Shown one piece after another: positions 48,979 to 57,564 of a DNA stretch of 64,000 bases. The notes under the pieces were generated by a model. The model was not told the origin of the DNA. It searched no databases and saw only the letters and a list, made by a program, of their open reading frames with translations. The stretch lies in contig NZ_SGWR01000004.1 of NCBI RefSeq assembly GCF_004217315.1, forward strand, positions 144,718-208,717. The letters run 5' to 3'. Made by a program: the position numbers and the translations under genes. Numbering within the stretch: the stretch's first letter is position 1; each line of letters starts with the position of its first letter. This stretch comes from Corticibacter populi. GTDB taxonomy: Bacteria > Pseudomonadota > Gammaproteobacteria > Burkholderiales > Burkholderiaceae_C.

Positions 48979-50027
48979 CGGCGCTCGACACCCTCTGGTA
49001 CACCCGCTGCGGCGTGCCCACCAGCTTTGGCGTGGCCATGCACCATGACTGGATTGCGCAGCGGCTGGCGCAGGACGGCACGCGCATCCAGTCGCTCAAG
49101 GAGTCGCCCGATCCGGCGGTGCGGGCCTCGCATTTCGACCATTCGCTGCCCAATTCGGTGCGCTACGGCGGCGCCAGTCCGGCCATCTGGGCGCGCTCCA
49201 CCGGGCGTGAGACGCGGCTGATCGGCCTGGCCGTCACGCGCGCCAGCCAATTGATCGTGGCGGCGCCCGAGTCGCCGCTGCGCTCCGTGGCCGAGCTCAA
49301 GGGGCGGCGCTTTGGCGTGGCACGCTGGCACAACCAGCCGATCGACTTCATCCGCGCCACCACGCTGCGCAACCTGGAGAACGCGCTGCGCCTGCATGGG
49401 CTGGCGCTGGACGACGTGGAACTGGTGGACTACCCGGTGGGCGCGCGCTTTGCTGACGAAGCCGTGCACCGCGTTCCCGGCACGCAGGCGTTCGGGCCGC
49501 GCAAGTTGCCAGGCAGAAATGGCGAGTTGCTGGCGCTGATCCGCGGTGAGGTGGATGCGATCTACCTGCATGGCGCGCATGCCGCTTCGCTGGCCGAGGC
49601 GCTGCAACTGACACATCTAGCCGACATTGGCAGCCAGCCGGTGCCTGCGCCGCATTGGTCACACAACGACAACCCGCTGCTGCTGACGGTGGATGCGCAC
49701 CTGCTGGACGCGCATCCGCAGACGGCTGCCAGCCTGGTCGAGCAGATTCTGCGCGCCGAGCAGTGGGGCCGCGCGCACCCGCTGGAGCTGCGTCAGATTG
49801 CCGCGCGCGAGGTGAACACGAGCGAATACTGGATCTGGAAGAGCTATGGCGACGAGGGTTTGCAACTCAGCACGAGTCTGGCGGCCGAGTCATTGGCCGC
49901 CGTGCAGGATTTTGCCGATTTCCTGCTGCAGCGCGGCTTCATCGGCACCCGCGTGGACGTGGCCGCCTGGGCCGACCCGCGCCCGCTGGAGCAGGCACGC
50001 GAGCGTCTTGCGGCGGCCAACCCCTGA
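48975..50027 (+). CDS. DszB-like sulfinate desulfinase 1
   Basis: A 350-residue protein with the periplasmic-binding-protein type II fold, but lacking any signal peptide (MTALDTLWYTRCGVPT), so it is cytoplasmic and likely an enzyme. It resembles DszB, 2'-hydroxybiphenyl-2-sulfinate desulfinase. The catalytic cysteine region (YSNCPVPN in DszB) appears as YTRCGVPT (Cys12). The DszB residues His60 and Arg70 align with His53 and Arg63 in SHFDHSLPNSVRYGG, at the same 10-residue spacing. It would cleave a sulfinate to release sulfite. Databases tend to call such proteins ABC substrate-binding proteins. It overlaps the previous gene by 4 bases. Confidence 0.78.
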   Translation: MTALDTLWYTRCGVPTSFGVAMHHDWIAQRLAQDGTRIQSLKESPDPAVRASHFDHSLPNSVRYGGASPAIWARSTGRETRLIGLAVTRASQLIVAAPESPLRSVAELKGRRFGVARWHNQPIDFIRATTLRNLENALRLHGLALDDVELVDYPVGARFADEAVHRVPGTQAFGPRKLPGRNGELLALIRGEVDAIYLHGAHAASLAEALQLTHLADIGSQPVPAPHWSHNDNPLLLTVDAHLLDAHPQTAASLVEQILRAEQWGRAHPLELRQIAAREVNTSEYWIWKSYGDEGLQLSTSLAAESLAAVQDFADFLLQRGFIGTRVDVAAWADPRPLEQARERLAAANP

Positions 50028-50052
50028 CCATCATCCCAACGAACCCAATCCC

Positions 50053-50874
50053 ATGCCCAACGAAACCATACGCATCTTCCATTCCCACCTGAGCGAGCGG
50101 GACTTCACCGGCGAACCGATTGCCGACGAGGTGCTGGACGCCATCGTCGAATCCGGCCGCCGTACGCCCACGCACCGCCACGGGCAGCAGATTTCGCTGG
50201 TCGTGGTGCGCAACCCCGACACCCTCGGCAGGCTCTGGCAAGCGATTGCCGAAGGCATCGCCAAGGACCAGCAGGAAGCCCGCGAGCGCCTGGGCCTGCC
50301 TGCCGATGCCGCGCCCGTCGTGCCACGCCTGCATCCGGCGTCCAAAGCCCCCGTGTTCATCCTGATCGCGGTCGATTTCCACAAGACCTCGGTCGCCGTG
50401 CAGGCGGGCGGGCGCGAGCAGCATGTGCAGGAGAGTCTGGAAGGCTGGACGGTGGGGGCCGTGGATGCGGGCATCACTCTGGGCACGCTGAGCGCGGCGG
50501 CGCGCTCGTTCGGGCTGGGCGCGGTGGCGATTGGTGCCATCCGCCACGACCCGCAGCCCATCATCGATCTGCTGGGCCTGCCGAAGTGGACCTATCCGGT
50601 CGTCGGCATTTCCATCGGCGCCGTCAACCGCCCCGAAAAGCTGGTGCGCAAACCGCGCCTGCCGCTGTCCACCTACCGCCACGACGAGCGCTACGACCCC
50701 GAGGCGCTGACGCCGGAAATCCTCGCCGCGTTCGACGAGGAACTGCTGGCCTACTGGCGGGAAATCGGCAAACCGGGCACCACCTGGACCGAGCGCGTGC
50801 AGCCCTACAGCACCTCGGTGCACCCGGAAACCAAGATCGTGGCCGCCCGCCAGGGTTTCACCAACATCGAATGA
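50053..50874 (+). CDS. NfsA/Frp-like FMN-dependent NAD(P)H oxidoreductase
   Basis: A 273-residue nitroreductase-fold flavoenzyme. The FMN-binding arginine pair is ESGRRTPTHRHGQQ, and a helix pair SLEGWTVGAVDAGITLGTLSAAARSFGLGAVAIGAI follows, with the arginine-rich KLVRKPRLPL near the C-terminal. Family members (NfsA, Frp) reduce flavins, quinones or nitro groups with NAD(P)H. Inside a cluster with two DszC-like monooxygenases it probably supplies reduced FMN to them. It starts 26 bases after the desulfinase. The supply role is inference. Confidence 0.9.
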   Translation: MPNETIRIFHSHLSERDFTGEPIADEVLDAIVESGRRTPTHRHGQQISLVVVRNPDTLGRLWQAIAEGIAKDQQEARERLGLPADAAPVVPRLHPASKAPVFILIAVDFHKTSVAVQAGGREQHVQESLEGWTVGAVDAGITLGTLSAAARSFGLGAVAIGAIRHDPQPIIDLLGLPKWTYPVVGISIGAVNRPEKLVRKPRLPLSTYRHDERYDPEALTPEILAAFDEELLAYWREIGKPGTTWTERVQPYSTSVHPETKIVAARQGFTNIE

Positions 50875-50908
50875 CCAACAAAAGAGCAGCACAGAGGACG
50901 ACCACCGT

Positions 50909-52453
50909 ATGACCGCCTTGCAACAACTCCAGCACAACGTAGAACAATCCTTTCGCTGGTCCGCGCCACAACCGGCCAACTGGGTGCCGCCCACGCCGGG
51001 TGTTGACCATGACGTGGTCATCCTCGGTGGCGGCCAGACCGGCGTGGCGATTGCCTATGGCCTGCGCCGTCAAGGCGTCAACAACACACTGGTGATCGAC
51101 CAGGCGCAGCCGGGCGAAGCGGGCATCTGGACCAACATCGCCCGAATGAACCTGCTGCGCACCAGCAAATTTCTGGCCGGGCCGGAGTTCGGCAACCCCG
51201 CCCTGAGTTTTCGCGCCTGGTTCGAGACCCAGTTCGGCGCGCAGGCGTTCGACGCGCTGCAACGTATTCGCCGCGAGGACTGGGCCGCCTACCTGGCCTG
51301 GTACCAAAAGACCGTGAAGGTCGAGGTGCAGTACGAGACCCGCCTGCTGCGCATCGAGCCCGTTGCGCACGCGGCGACCAATGGCTTGCTGCGCCTGCAC
51401 CTGCAGCAGCAGGGCGAACCGCGCACCGTGGTGACGCGCAAGCTGGTGCTGGCCACCGGGTTTGGCGGTGCGGGCGAGAACCACATTCCAGCGTTGTTCC
51501 ACAGCCTGCCCAAGCATCTGTGGGCGCACACCAGCGAAGCCATCGATTTCGCCGCGCTCAAGGGCAAGCGACTGGCCATCGTCGGAGCCGGGCCATCGGC
51601 CTTCGATGCGGCCGGTGTCGCGCTGGAGCAGGGCGCGGGCGCGGTGCATTTGTTCAGCCGGCGTGCTGCCATCACGCACCAGCCCAACAGCCCCAAAGGG
51701 GAAACATCGCCCCAGCCGCCCGATGCCGTGCCCGCTCCGCCCAAGGCGCCGCCGGGGCGCAACTATCCGGGCGCGTTCACGCATTTCCACAAGCTGCCGG
51801 ACGCCGTGCGCTGGCAATACCACTTCAAGGGCAAGGGCGCGCCCGCCTCCACGCCGGAGGATTCCATCCAGCGCGCCACGGCTTTCGACAACTTCCACAT
51901 CCACTTGAACGCGCCGTGGAACAGCGCCAGCGCCGATGCGAGTGCCGTGCGGGTGGTGATTGACGGCGAGGCATTCGCCTTCGACTACGTGATCGCGGGC
52001 ACCGGCTTTCGTGTTGACCTGTCTGCCCGGCCAGAGCTGCAAGGCGTTGCCGAGCACATCGCGTTGTGGGGCGACCGCTATACACCGCCTCCGGGCGAGG
52101 AGTACCCACAGGCGGCGCTGTTCCCCTATCTGGGCGAGGGCTTCGAGTTCCTGGAAAAGCAGCCCGGCGCCACCCCCTGGGTGCGCCACATCTATGGCTA
52201 CAACTGGGCGGCGGCGCTGAGCAGCGGCAAGAACCTCAGCGACGTGCCCAGCATGCCGGAGTTGGACCGCATCATCGGCGGCATCACGCGCAGCCTGTTT
52301 CTGGAAGACCTGCCGCACCACGCCGAGCGCATCGCCGGCCCCGGCCCGGCAAAAGCCGCATCAGACCCACATGCCGTCTATGCGCAGGCCATCTGGCCCA
52401 AACGGCGCGCGGCCGCCACGTCCACTTCCCACATCGTGCAAGGAACGGTATGA
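50909..52453 (+). CDS. FAD/NAD(P)-binding monooxygenase (class B-like)
   Basis: A 514-residue flavoprotein with two dinucleotide-binding motifs: HDVVILGGGQTGVAIAY (GGGQTG at about 40-45) for FAD and RLAIVGAGPSAFDAA (about 226-235) for NAD(P). Between them are LVLATGFGGAGENHIP and a long insert. The arrangement resembles Baeyer-Villiger or N-hydroxylating monooxygenases, but the exact FxGxxxHxxxW motif is not seen. It is 34 bases after the reductase and overlaps the DszC-like gene by 4 bases. In the Dsz comparison it could take the place of DszA, which is missing. Confidence 0.85.
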   Translation: MTALQQLQHNVEQSFRWSAPQPANWVPPTPGVDHDVVILGGGQTGVAIAYGLRRQGVNNTLVIDQAQPGEAGIWTNIARMNLLRTSKFLAGPEFGNPALSFRAWFETQFGAQAFDALQRIRREDWAAYLAWYQKTVKVEVQYETRLLRIEPVAHAATNGLLRLHLQQQGEPRTVVTRKLVLATGFGGAGENHIPALFHSLPKHLWAHTSEAIDFAALKGKRLAIVGAGPSAFDAAGVALEQGAGAVHLFSRRAAITHQPNSPKGETSPQPPDAVPAPPKAPPGRNYPGAFTHFHKLPDAVRWQYHFKGKGAPASTPEDSIQRATAFDNFHIHLNAPWNSASADASAVRVVIDGEAFAFDYVIAGTGFRVDLSARPELQGVAEHIALWGDRYTPPPGEEYPQAALFPYLGEGFEFLEKQPGATPWVRHIYGYNWAAALSSGKNLSDVPSMPELDRIIGGITRSLFLEDLPHHAERIAGPGPAKAASDPHAVYAQAIWPKRRAAATSTSHIVQGTV

Positions 52454-53721
52454 GCCAGAGCATCCCCACGATCGAGACCGCGTTGGCCGCTACCCGCGTG
52501 CTGGCGGCCACCTTTGCTAAGGGTGCTGCCGAGGCCGACCGGCAGGCGAGCCTGCCGGTCGACAACTTCAAGGCGTTGCACGCTGCCGGCGTGCTCTCGC
52601 TGGTGATCCGCAAGGATCAGGGTGGCCTGGGCGGTGGGCTGGAAGCGGCCATCGATGCCGTCAGCACCGTGGCGCAGGGCGAGCCTGCCACAGCGCTGAT
52701 CCTGGCCATGCACTACATCCAGCACGGCCAGATCGCTTTCGACCAGGGCTTCTGGCCCACGGCGGTGGCGGATGTGCTGATTCGCAGCTCGCTGGAGCGC
52801 GGCGCGCTGATCAACGCTGCCTATGTGGATGCCACCAAGGGCTCGCTCTCGCATGGTGCGTTGCCGGAGACCGTGGCGCGCCAGCAGGGTGGGCAATGGT
52901 TGCTGAGTGGCCACAAGAAATACGTGACCGGCATTGATGCGCTGAGCTGGATTCGCGTCGCCGGCGTGACCGACGAGCCGCAGCCGCGCGTCGGCTACTT
53001 CCTCGTGCCCGCCGATGCGCCGGGCATCCGCGTCGAGCGCACCTGGGACACGCTGGGCATGCGCGCCACCAGCAGCCAGGACGTGATTTTCGACAATGTG
53101 CCGCTGCCGCTGGAGCACTTCTTCGGCGCCGTGCCGGTGGGTGCGCCGCGCCAGCATGGCCCGCTGGATGCGGTGTGGTATCTGGCGCTGGTCGCGGCGG
53201 TCTACCACGGCGTGGCGCAGGCCGCGCGCAATGCCTTCATCGACTTCACCACCGGCTTCATCCCCGGCAGTTTGGGCGCGCCGCTGGCCAGCCTGCCGCG
53301 CTTTCAGGACGCGCTGGGCGAGATCGAGGCGGCGCAGCGCGTCTCGCATCGCCTGTTGTTCGGCCTGGGGCGCGACTATGACGAACTGGTCGCGCGCGAA
53401 GACCGCAAGCAGATCGAGGAGCGTCTCAACGGCGATGCCGACGTGGCCCGACTGGTGGTGCTGCGCAACAGCGCACAGGTCACCGCACTGGCGCTGGAGC
53501 TGGCGGGCAATCAGGGCTTGTCGCGCAACAACGCGCTGGAGCGCCACCACCGCGACGCTCTCTCGGCCAAGGCGCACGGCCCCAATGCCAGCCTGCTGAA
53601 AGCAGCGTTGGTGCGGTATGGGCTGAAACAGCAGGGCAAGGAATGGCCTCCGGCCGCTCCTGCCGTTCCTGCGGCACCGGCGGCGCAGACCGCTCAACTG
53701 AGCGGGACAGCTGTAGCATGA
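52450..53721 (+). CDS. DszC/SfnB-like flavin monooxygenase 1
   Basis: A 423-residue protein with the acyl-CoA dehydrogenase fold. It belongs to the flavin monooxygenase branch that includes DszC and SfnB rather than to fatty-acid enzymes: His88 in LAMHYIQHG aligns with the DszC histidine 92 region, GHKKYVTG aligns with GTKHFCSG (Ser163 position is Thr160), and ERHHRDAL with the C-terminal histidine block. Such enzymes use reduced FMN and O2 to oxidise sulfur compounds. The C-terminus ends with a low-complexity proline/alanine tail. Start ATGA overlaps the upstream stop. Confidence 0.85.
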   Translation: MSQSIPTIETALAATRVLAATFAKGAAEADRQASLPVDNFKALHAAGVLSLVIRKDQGGLGGGLEAAIDAVSTVAQGEPATALILAMHYIQHGQIAFDQGFWPTAVADVLIRSSLERGALINAAYVDATKGSLSHGALPETVARQQGGQWLLSGHKKYVTGIDALSWIRVAGVTDEPQPRVGYFLVPADAPGIRVERTWDTLGMRATSSQDVIFDNVPLPLEHFFGAVPVGAPRQHGPLDAVWYLALVAAVYHGVAQAARNAFIDFTTGFIPGSLGAPLASLPRFQDALGEIEAAQRVSHRLLFGLGRDYDELVAREDRKQIEERLNGDADVARLVVLRNSAQVTALALELAGNQGLSRNNALERHHRDALSAKAHGPNASLLKAALVRYGLKQQGKEWPPAAPAVPAAPAAQTAQLSGTAVA

Positions 53722-53731
53722 GGGGTGCTTG

Positions 53732-54970
53732 ATGGCGCTGGCAGGCATTGACGCGGCGGGCACTGCGCCCGTTGTCGCTCCCCGGCATGGCTTTGTCACC
53801 TTTTGCGTGGGCAGCGGTGTTTTTGCCGCTGGCGCAGCGGCGCAACGCACCGCGATCGGCTGGCTGGCCTGGGATTTGACGCAGTCGGTCGCCGGTGTCG
53901 GTGCCTTCGTGCTGGTGGATCTGCTGGCCACCCTGTGGGTGGCACCACTGGCCGGGGCCGTCACCGACCGCACGCAGCCGTATCGCTTGCTGCTGCGCAC
54001 CGGCGGCGGCTCCTGCCTGCTGGCCTTGGTCCTGTGCGCACTGACCGTGCAGGAAGCGCGCAACCTCTATCTGATCTGGGGCATCGTGCTGCTCGATGCC
54101 AGCCTGCGCGGCTTGGGCCAGCCCGCGCAGATGCTGGCGCCGGGCATGCTCAGCGCGCCTGGGCGGCTGTCGCGGGCGGTCGCCACCTCGGGCATCAGCA
54201 TGGCGCTGTCCCTCAGCATCGGCCCGGCGCTGGCGGGGCTGTGCATGCATTACCTGGACAGTGTGGCACTGGTGTTCGCGCTGAACGCCGTGTCGTTTCT
54301 GGGCCTGTTCGTGGTGTTGCGCAAGCTGCGCCCCTGGCTGGACCAGCGCCCGCCCGCCCGCGCGTTGAATTTCTGGCAGGACATGCAGGAAGGCTTTGGC
54401 TATGCGCTGCGCACGCGGCCCATCCGCCAGGTCTTGCTGATGGCGCTGCTGTTCTCGCTGCTGGCCCGGCCTTTCGGCGAACTGCTGCCGGCCTTCGTGG
54501 GCGACGTTTTCCACGGCGGGCCGGGCCTGCTGTCCGCATTGATGGTGGCCAAGGGCCTGGGTGCGGTGCTCGGTGCGGTGCTGATGCTGCGCGCCCATGA
54601 CACTGCGCAGTTGTTTCGCTCCCTGTGCGTGGCCAGCCTCGGCATCGTGCTGGCGCTGCTGGTGTTCGTGGCCGCCCGGGAGTCGACCGTGATTCTGGCG
54701 GTCATCGCTCTGGCGGGCCTGTTCCATGTGACCTGCAACATCTGCATGCAGTCGCTGTGCCAGTTGCACAGCGCGCCGCCCTTGCGCGGCCGTGTCATGG
54801 CGTTGTATGGCCTGGTATTTCGGGTCGCGCCAACCGCCGGCGCTTTTGCCATTGCGCAGTGGGCATGGCTGGTGCCCTTGGGAAGGCTGATTGGCAGCCT
54901 GGCCGTGGGTTATGCCTTGCTGGTGTTGGGCGTCTGGCTGTTGGAAAAGAAAAAGACGGACTTGGTGTGA
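53732..54970 (+). CDS. MFS transporter (EntS-like)
   Basis: A 412-residue major facilitator with about 12 transmembrane segments, resembling the EntS/DUF894 branch often found as siderophore or metabolite exporters. Visible features are GVFAAGAAAQRTAIGWLAWDLTQS near the N-terminus, the loop motif GAVTDRTQPYRLLLRTG between helices 2 and 3, and the central cytoplasmic loop ALNFWQDMQEGFGYALRT. A TTG codon just before the ATG is an alternative start. It overlaps tonB by one base. The role may be efflux of a processed product. Confidence 0.9.
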   Translation: MALAGIDAAGTAPVVAPRHGFVTFCVGSGVFAAGAAAQRTAIGWLAWDLTQSVAGVGAFVLVDLLATLWVAPLAGAVTDRTQPYRLLLRTGGGSCLLALVLCALTVQEARNLYLIWGIVLLDASLRGLGQPAQMLAPGMLSAPGRLSRAVATSGISMALSLSIGPALAGLCMHYLDSVALVFALNAVSFLGLFVVLRKLRPWLDQRPPARALNFWQDMQEGFGYALRTRPIRQVLLMALLFSLLARPFGELLPAFVGDVFHGGPGLLSALMVAKGLGAVLGAVLMLRAHDTAQLFRSLCVASLGIVLALLVFVAARESTVILAVIALAGLFHVTCNICMQSLCQLHSAPPLRGRVMALYGLVFRVAPTAGAFAIAQWAWLVPLGRLIGSLAVGYALLVLGVWLLEKKKTDLV

Positions 54971-55674
54971 TGAACCGCAAATTACCTCAAAAGACGCTCA
55001 CCGAGCGTCTACCCGGCATCGTGATCGTGCTGCTGTTGCACGCCGGTCTGGCGTGGGCGGTGCTCAGCGGCCTGGGCCGCAAGGTGGTCGAGCAGATCAT
55101 CCCGGCCGAGCCACTGGAAGTGGTGCTGCTGGCCGAGCCTGAGCCGGTGGTCATCGAGCCGCCACCACTGCCAGAGCCACCCCCGCCACCGCCTGAGCCA
55201 CCGCCGCCAGCGCCACCCCCACCGCCCAAACCGCCCCCACCGGCGCCCAAGCCCGCCTACGTGCCGCCGCCCGAAGTGCCCGTGGCCGCGCCCGTCGCGC
55301 CCACCCTCACCGCCGTGCAAAACACCGCGCCCGAGCCCGCCCCGGCGCCCGCAGCCCCGCCACCACCACCGCCCGCGCCCCCGGCACCACCGGCTGCGCC
55401 CGCACAAGTGGCCATCGGCGTGGCCTGCCCCAACCACGTCGCCGTGCGCTCCAGCGTGCCGTATCCCAGCCGCGCCGAGCGCCGCGGCATCGAAGGCCGT
55501 GTGGTCGCCGAATTCACCGTCAGCCCAGGCGGTGCGCTGCAGAACGTGCGCATCGCCAGCAGCAGCGACGCCGTCTTCGACGACGTCGTCCTGCAGGCCG
55601 TGCAGCGCTTCAAGTGCAACGGCCAGGGCAGCCCCGTGCGCGTGCGCGTGCCGTTCGAATTCAACCTCCGCTGA
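54970..55674 (+). CDS. tonB: TonB energy transducer
   Basis: A 234-residue TonB. One N-terminal transmembrane helix (about 15-35, IVIVLLLHAGLAWAVLSGL) is followed by a long proline-rich periplasmic rod (about 50-150, many EPPPPPPE and APPPPPPAP repeats) and a compact C-terminal domain (YPSRAERRGIEGRVVAEFTVSPGGALQNVRIASSS..., ending VRVPFEFNLR). It overlaps the MFS gene. With ExbB and two ExbD downstream it forms a private TonB system, and the two receptors at 42.5-47 kb are the obvious clients. Confidence 0.95.
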   Translation: MNRKLPQKTLTERLPGIVIVLLLHAGLAWAVLSGLGRKVVEQIIPAEPLEVVLLAEPEPVVIEPPPLPEPPPPPPEPPPPAPPPPPKPPPPAPKPAYVPPPEVPVAAPVAPTLTAVQNTAPEPAPAPAAPPPPPPAPPAPPAAPAQVAIGVACPNHVAVRSSVPYPSRAERRGIEGRVVAEFTVSPGGALQNVRIASSSDAVFDDVVLQAVQRFKCNGQGSPVRVRVPFEFNLR

Positions 55675-55695
55675 TCCGTCCCTTGCATTGATGCC

Positions 55696-56679
55696 ATGAA
55701 ACCTTCCACGTCCACCCCATCCCTCTTGCCGCAACGCCTGCTGGCAGCCGCACTGCTGGCCAGCCTGCTGGCCGCACCGCTGGCACAAGCCCAGGACAAC
55801 CCAGCCCCACCGCCGCCACCGGAGGCGAGCGCCACAGCGCCATCGCCCACCGAGCCAGGCGCTACCGCCGAAGCCACGCCAGCGACCACAGGCACGAGCG
55901 CATCCGCACCCGCAGCTACAGCCACAGCCGTGCCAACAGCGGCCACTGCGGCGCCAGCCGCCGCCCCAGGCAGCACCCAGAGCATCGAAGTCGAGAACCC
56001 GTACGGCCTCAAAGCCATCTGGGAGCAAGGCGACCTGGTGGCCAAGATCACCCTGTTCATCCTGGTGCTCATGTCGGCCGCCAGTTGGTACGTCATCCTC
56101 GCCAAGCTGATCGAGCAAAGCCGCCTGCAGGCCAGGGCGCGCCATCTCAAGCGCAGCTTCTGGCAGCAGGCCGAGCACAGTGGTCTGCCCCTGGCCAGCA
56201 GCCAGCTCAAGCGCAGCAGCGAATTCCGCTTCATAGCCGACGCCGGCCTGATCGCCCAGCAGCAATACGCCGGCGCCCTCACCCAGGAAGTGGACCGCAA
56301 CAGCTGGCTGAGCCAATCCATCGGTGAAGCCATCGACGCCATTGGCGAGCGCCTGCAAGGCGGCCTGGCGGTACTGGCCACCGTCGGCTCCACCGCCCCG
56401 TTCGTGGGCCTGTTCGGCACCGTCTGGGGCATCTACCACGCGCTGACGGCCATCGGCATCGCCGGGCAAGCCAGCATCGACAAAGTCGCCGGCCCGGTCG
56501 GCGAAGCCCTGATCATGACCGCCATCGGCCTGGCCGTGGCCGTACCGGCCGTGCTTGGCTACAACTGGCTGATCCGCCGCAACAAGGCCGCGCTGGACGA
56601 AGTCAAGGGCTTTGGCACCGAGCTGCACACCGTGCTGCTGGGCGGCAAAGCCGCCAACACCTTGACGGGGGGCCACTGA
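55696..56679 (+). CDS. exbB: ExbB (MotA/TolQ family) with Pro/Ala/Thr-rich N-terminus
   Basis: A 327-residue proton-channel subunit. A signal-like hydrophobic start (about 1-33, ending LAQAQ) is followed by a long Ala/Pro/Thr-rich segment (about 34-98), then the core with three membrane segments and the conserved ALEEE-type region. Recognisable parts are YGLKAIWEQGDLVAKITLFILVLMSAASWYVI, LATVGSTAPFVGLFGTVWGIYHAL and ALIMTAIGLAVAVPAVLGYNWLIRRN. It works with ExbD to energise TonB. The ExbD gene follows one base later. Confidence 0.95.
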   Translation: MKPSTSTPSLLPQRLLAAALLASLLAAPLAQAQDNPAPPPPPEASATAPSPTEPGATAEATPATTGTSASAPAATATAVPTAATAAPAAAPGSTQSIEVENPYGLKAIWEQGDLVAKITLFILVLMSAASWYVILAKLIEQSRLQARARHLKRSFWQQAEHSGLPLASSQLKRSSEFRFIADAGLIAQQQYAGALTQEVDRNSWLSQSIGEAIDAIGERLQGGLAVLATVGSTAPFVGLFGTVWGIYHALTAIGIAGQASIDKVAGPVGEALIMTAIGLAVAVPAVLGYNWLIRRNKAALDEVKGFGTELHTVLLGGKAANTLTGGH

Positions 56680-56680
56680 G

Positions 56681-57100
<420 letters not shown>

Positions 57101-57109
57101 GCAGCCACC

Positions 57110-57538
57110 ATGGCCCTGAAGAGAAACCACAAAGCCGCGCAGCCTGAAGTGATGATGGACATCAACACCACGCCGCTGATCGACGTGATGCTGGTGCTGT
57201 TGATCATGTTGATCATCACGATTCCCGTGCAGTTGCACTCGGTGGACCTGAACCTGCCGGTGGCCAGCGAGACGCCACCGCCACCGCAGGAGGAGCCGCA
57301 GGTGGTGCGCATAGCGATCACGCAGGACAGCGCCATCGAGTGGGACGAGCAGCCGGTGGACCTGGAGCAACTCGAACAACGGCTGCAGGGCGCGGCGGCG
57401 CAGAGCCAGCCGCCGGAGCTGCACATCCGCGCTGACGGCCAGGCGGTCTACCGCCAGGTGGTGGCGGTGATGGGCGCGGTGCAGCGCCATGGCCTGACCA
57501 AGGTCGGGATCGTCGGGTTGGAGCAGTTCGAGCAGTGA
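57110..57538 (+). CDS. exbD: ExbD-like biopolymer transport protein 2
   Basis: A 142-residue ExbD with the transmembrane aspartate in PLIDVMLVLLIMLIIT and a periplasmic half PQVVRIAITQDSAIEWDEQPVDLEQLEQRLQGAA and GIVGLEQF. It is related to, but clearly different from, ExbD 1. Two ExbD genes behind one ExbB suggest a mixed ExbD dimer (each pentameric channel holds two ExbD copies). It lies 27 bases before the second desulfinase. Confidence 0.94.
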   Translation: MALKRNHKAAQPEVMMDINTTPLIDVMLVLLIMLIITIPVQLHSVDLNLPVASETPPPPQEEPQVVRIAITQDSAIEWDEQPVDLEQLEQRLQGAAAQSQPPELHIRADGQAVYRQVVAVMGAVQRHGLTKVGIVGLEQFEQ

Positions 57539-57564
57539 CAAGGCCATAGCGAAAGCCGCGATTC

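Noticed and set aside
48975-50027. Annotation as a nitrate/sulfonate ABC substrate-binding protein
   Set aside because: There is no signal peptide, no permease or ATPase partner adjoins it, and the DszB active-site pattern is present. The same applies to 57565-58623.
52450-53721. Annotation as an acyl-CoA dehydrogenase of fatty-acid breakdown
   Set aside because: The catalytic glutamate pattern of acyl-CoA dehydrogenases is not evident, and the DszC-like His88 and GHKKYVTG features plus a flavin reductase neighbour fit a monooxygenase better. The same applies to 58637-59902.
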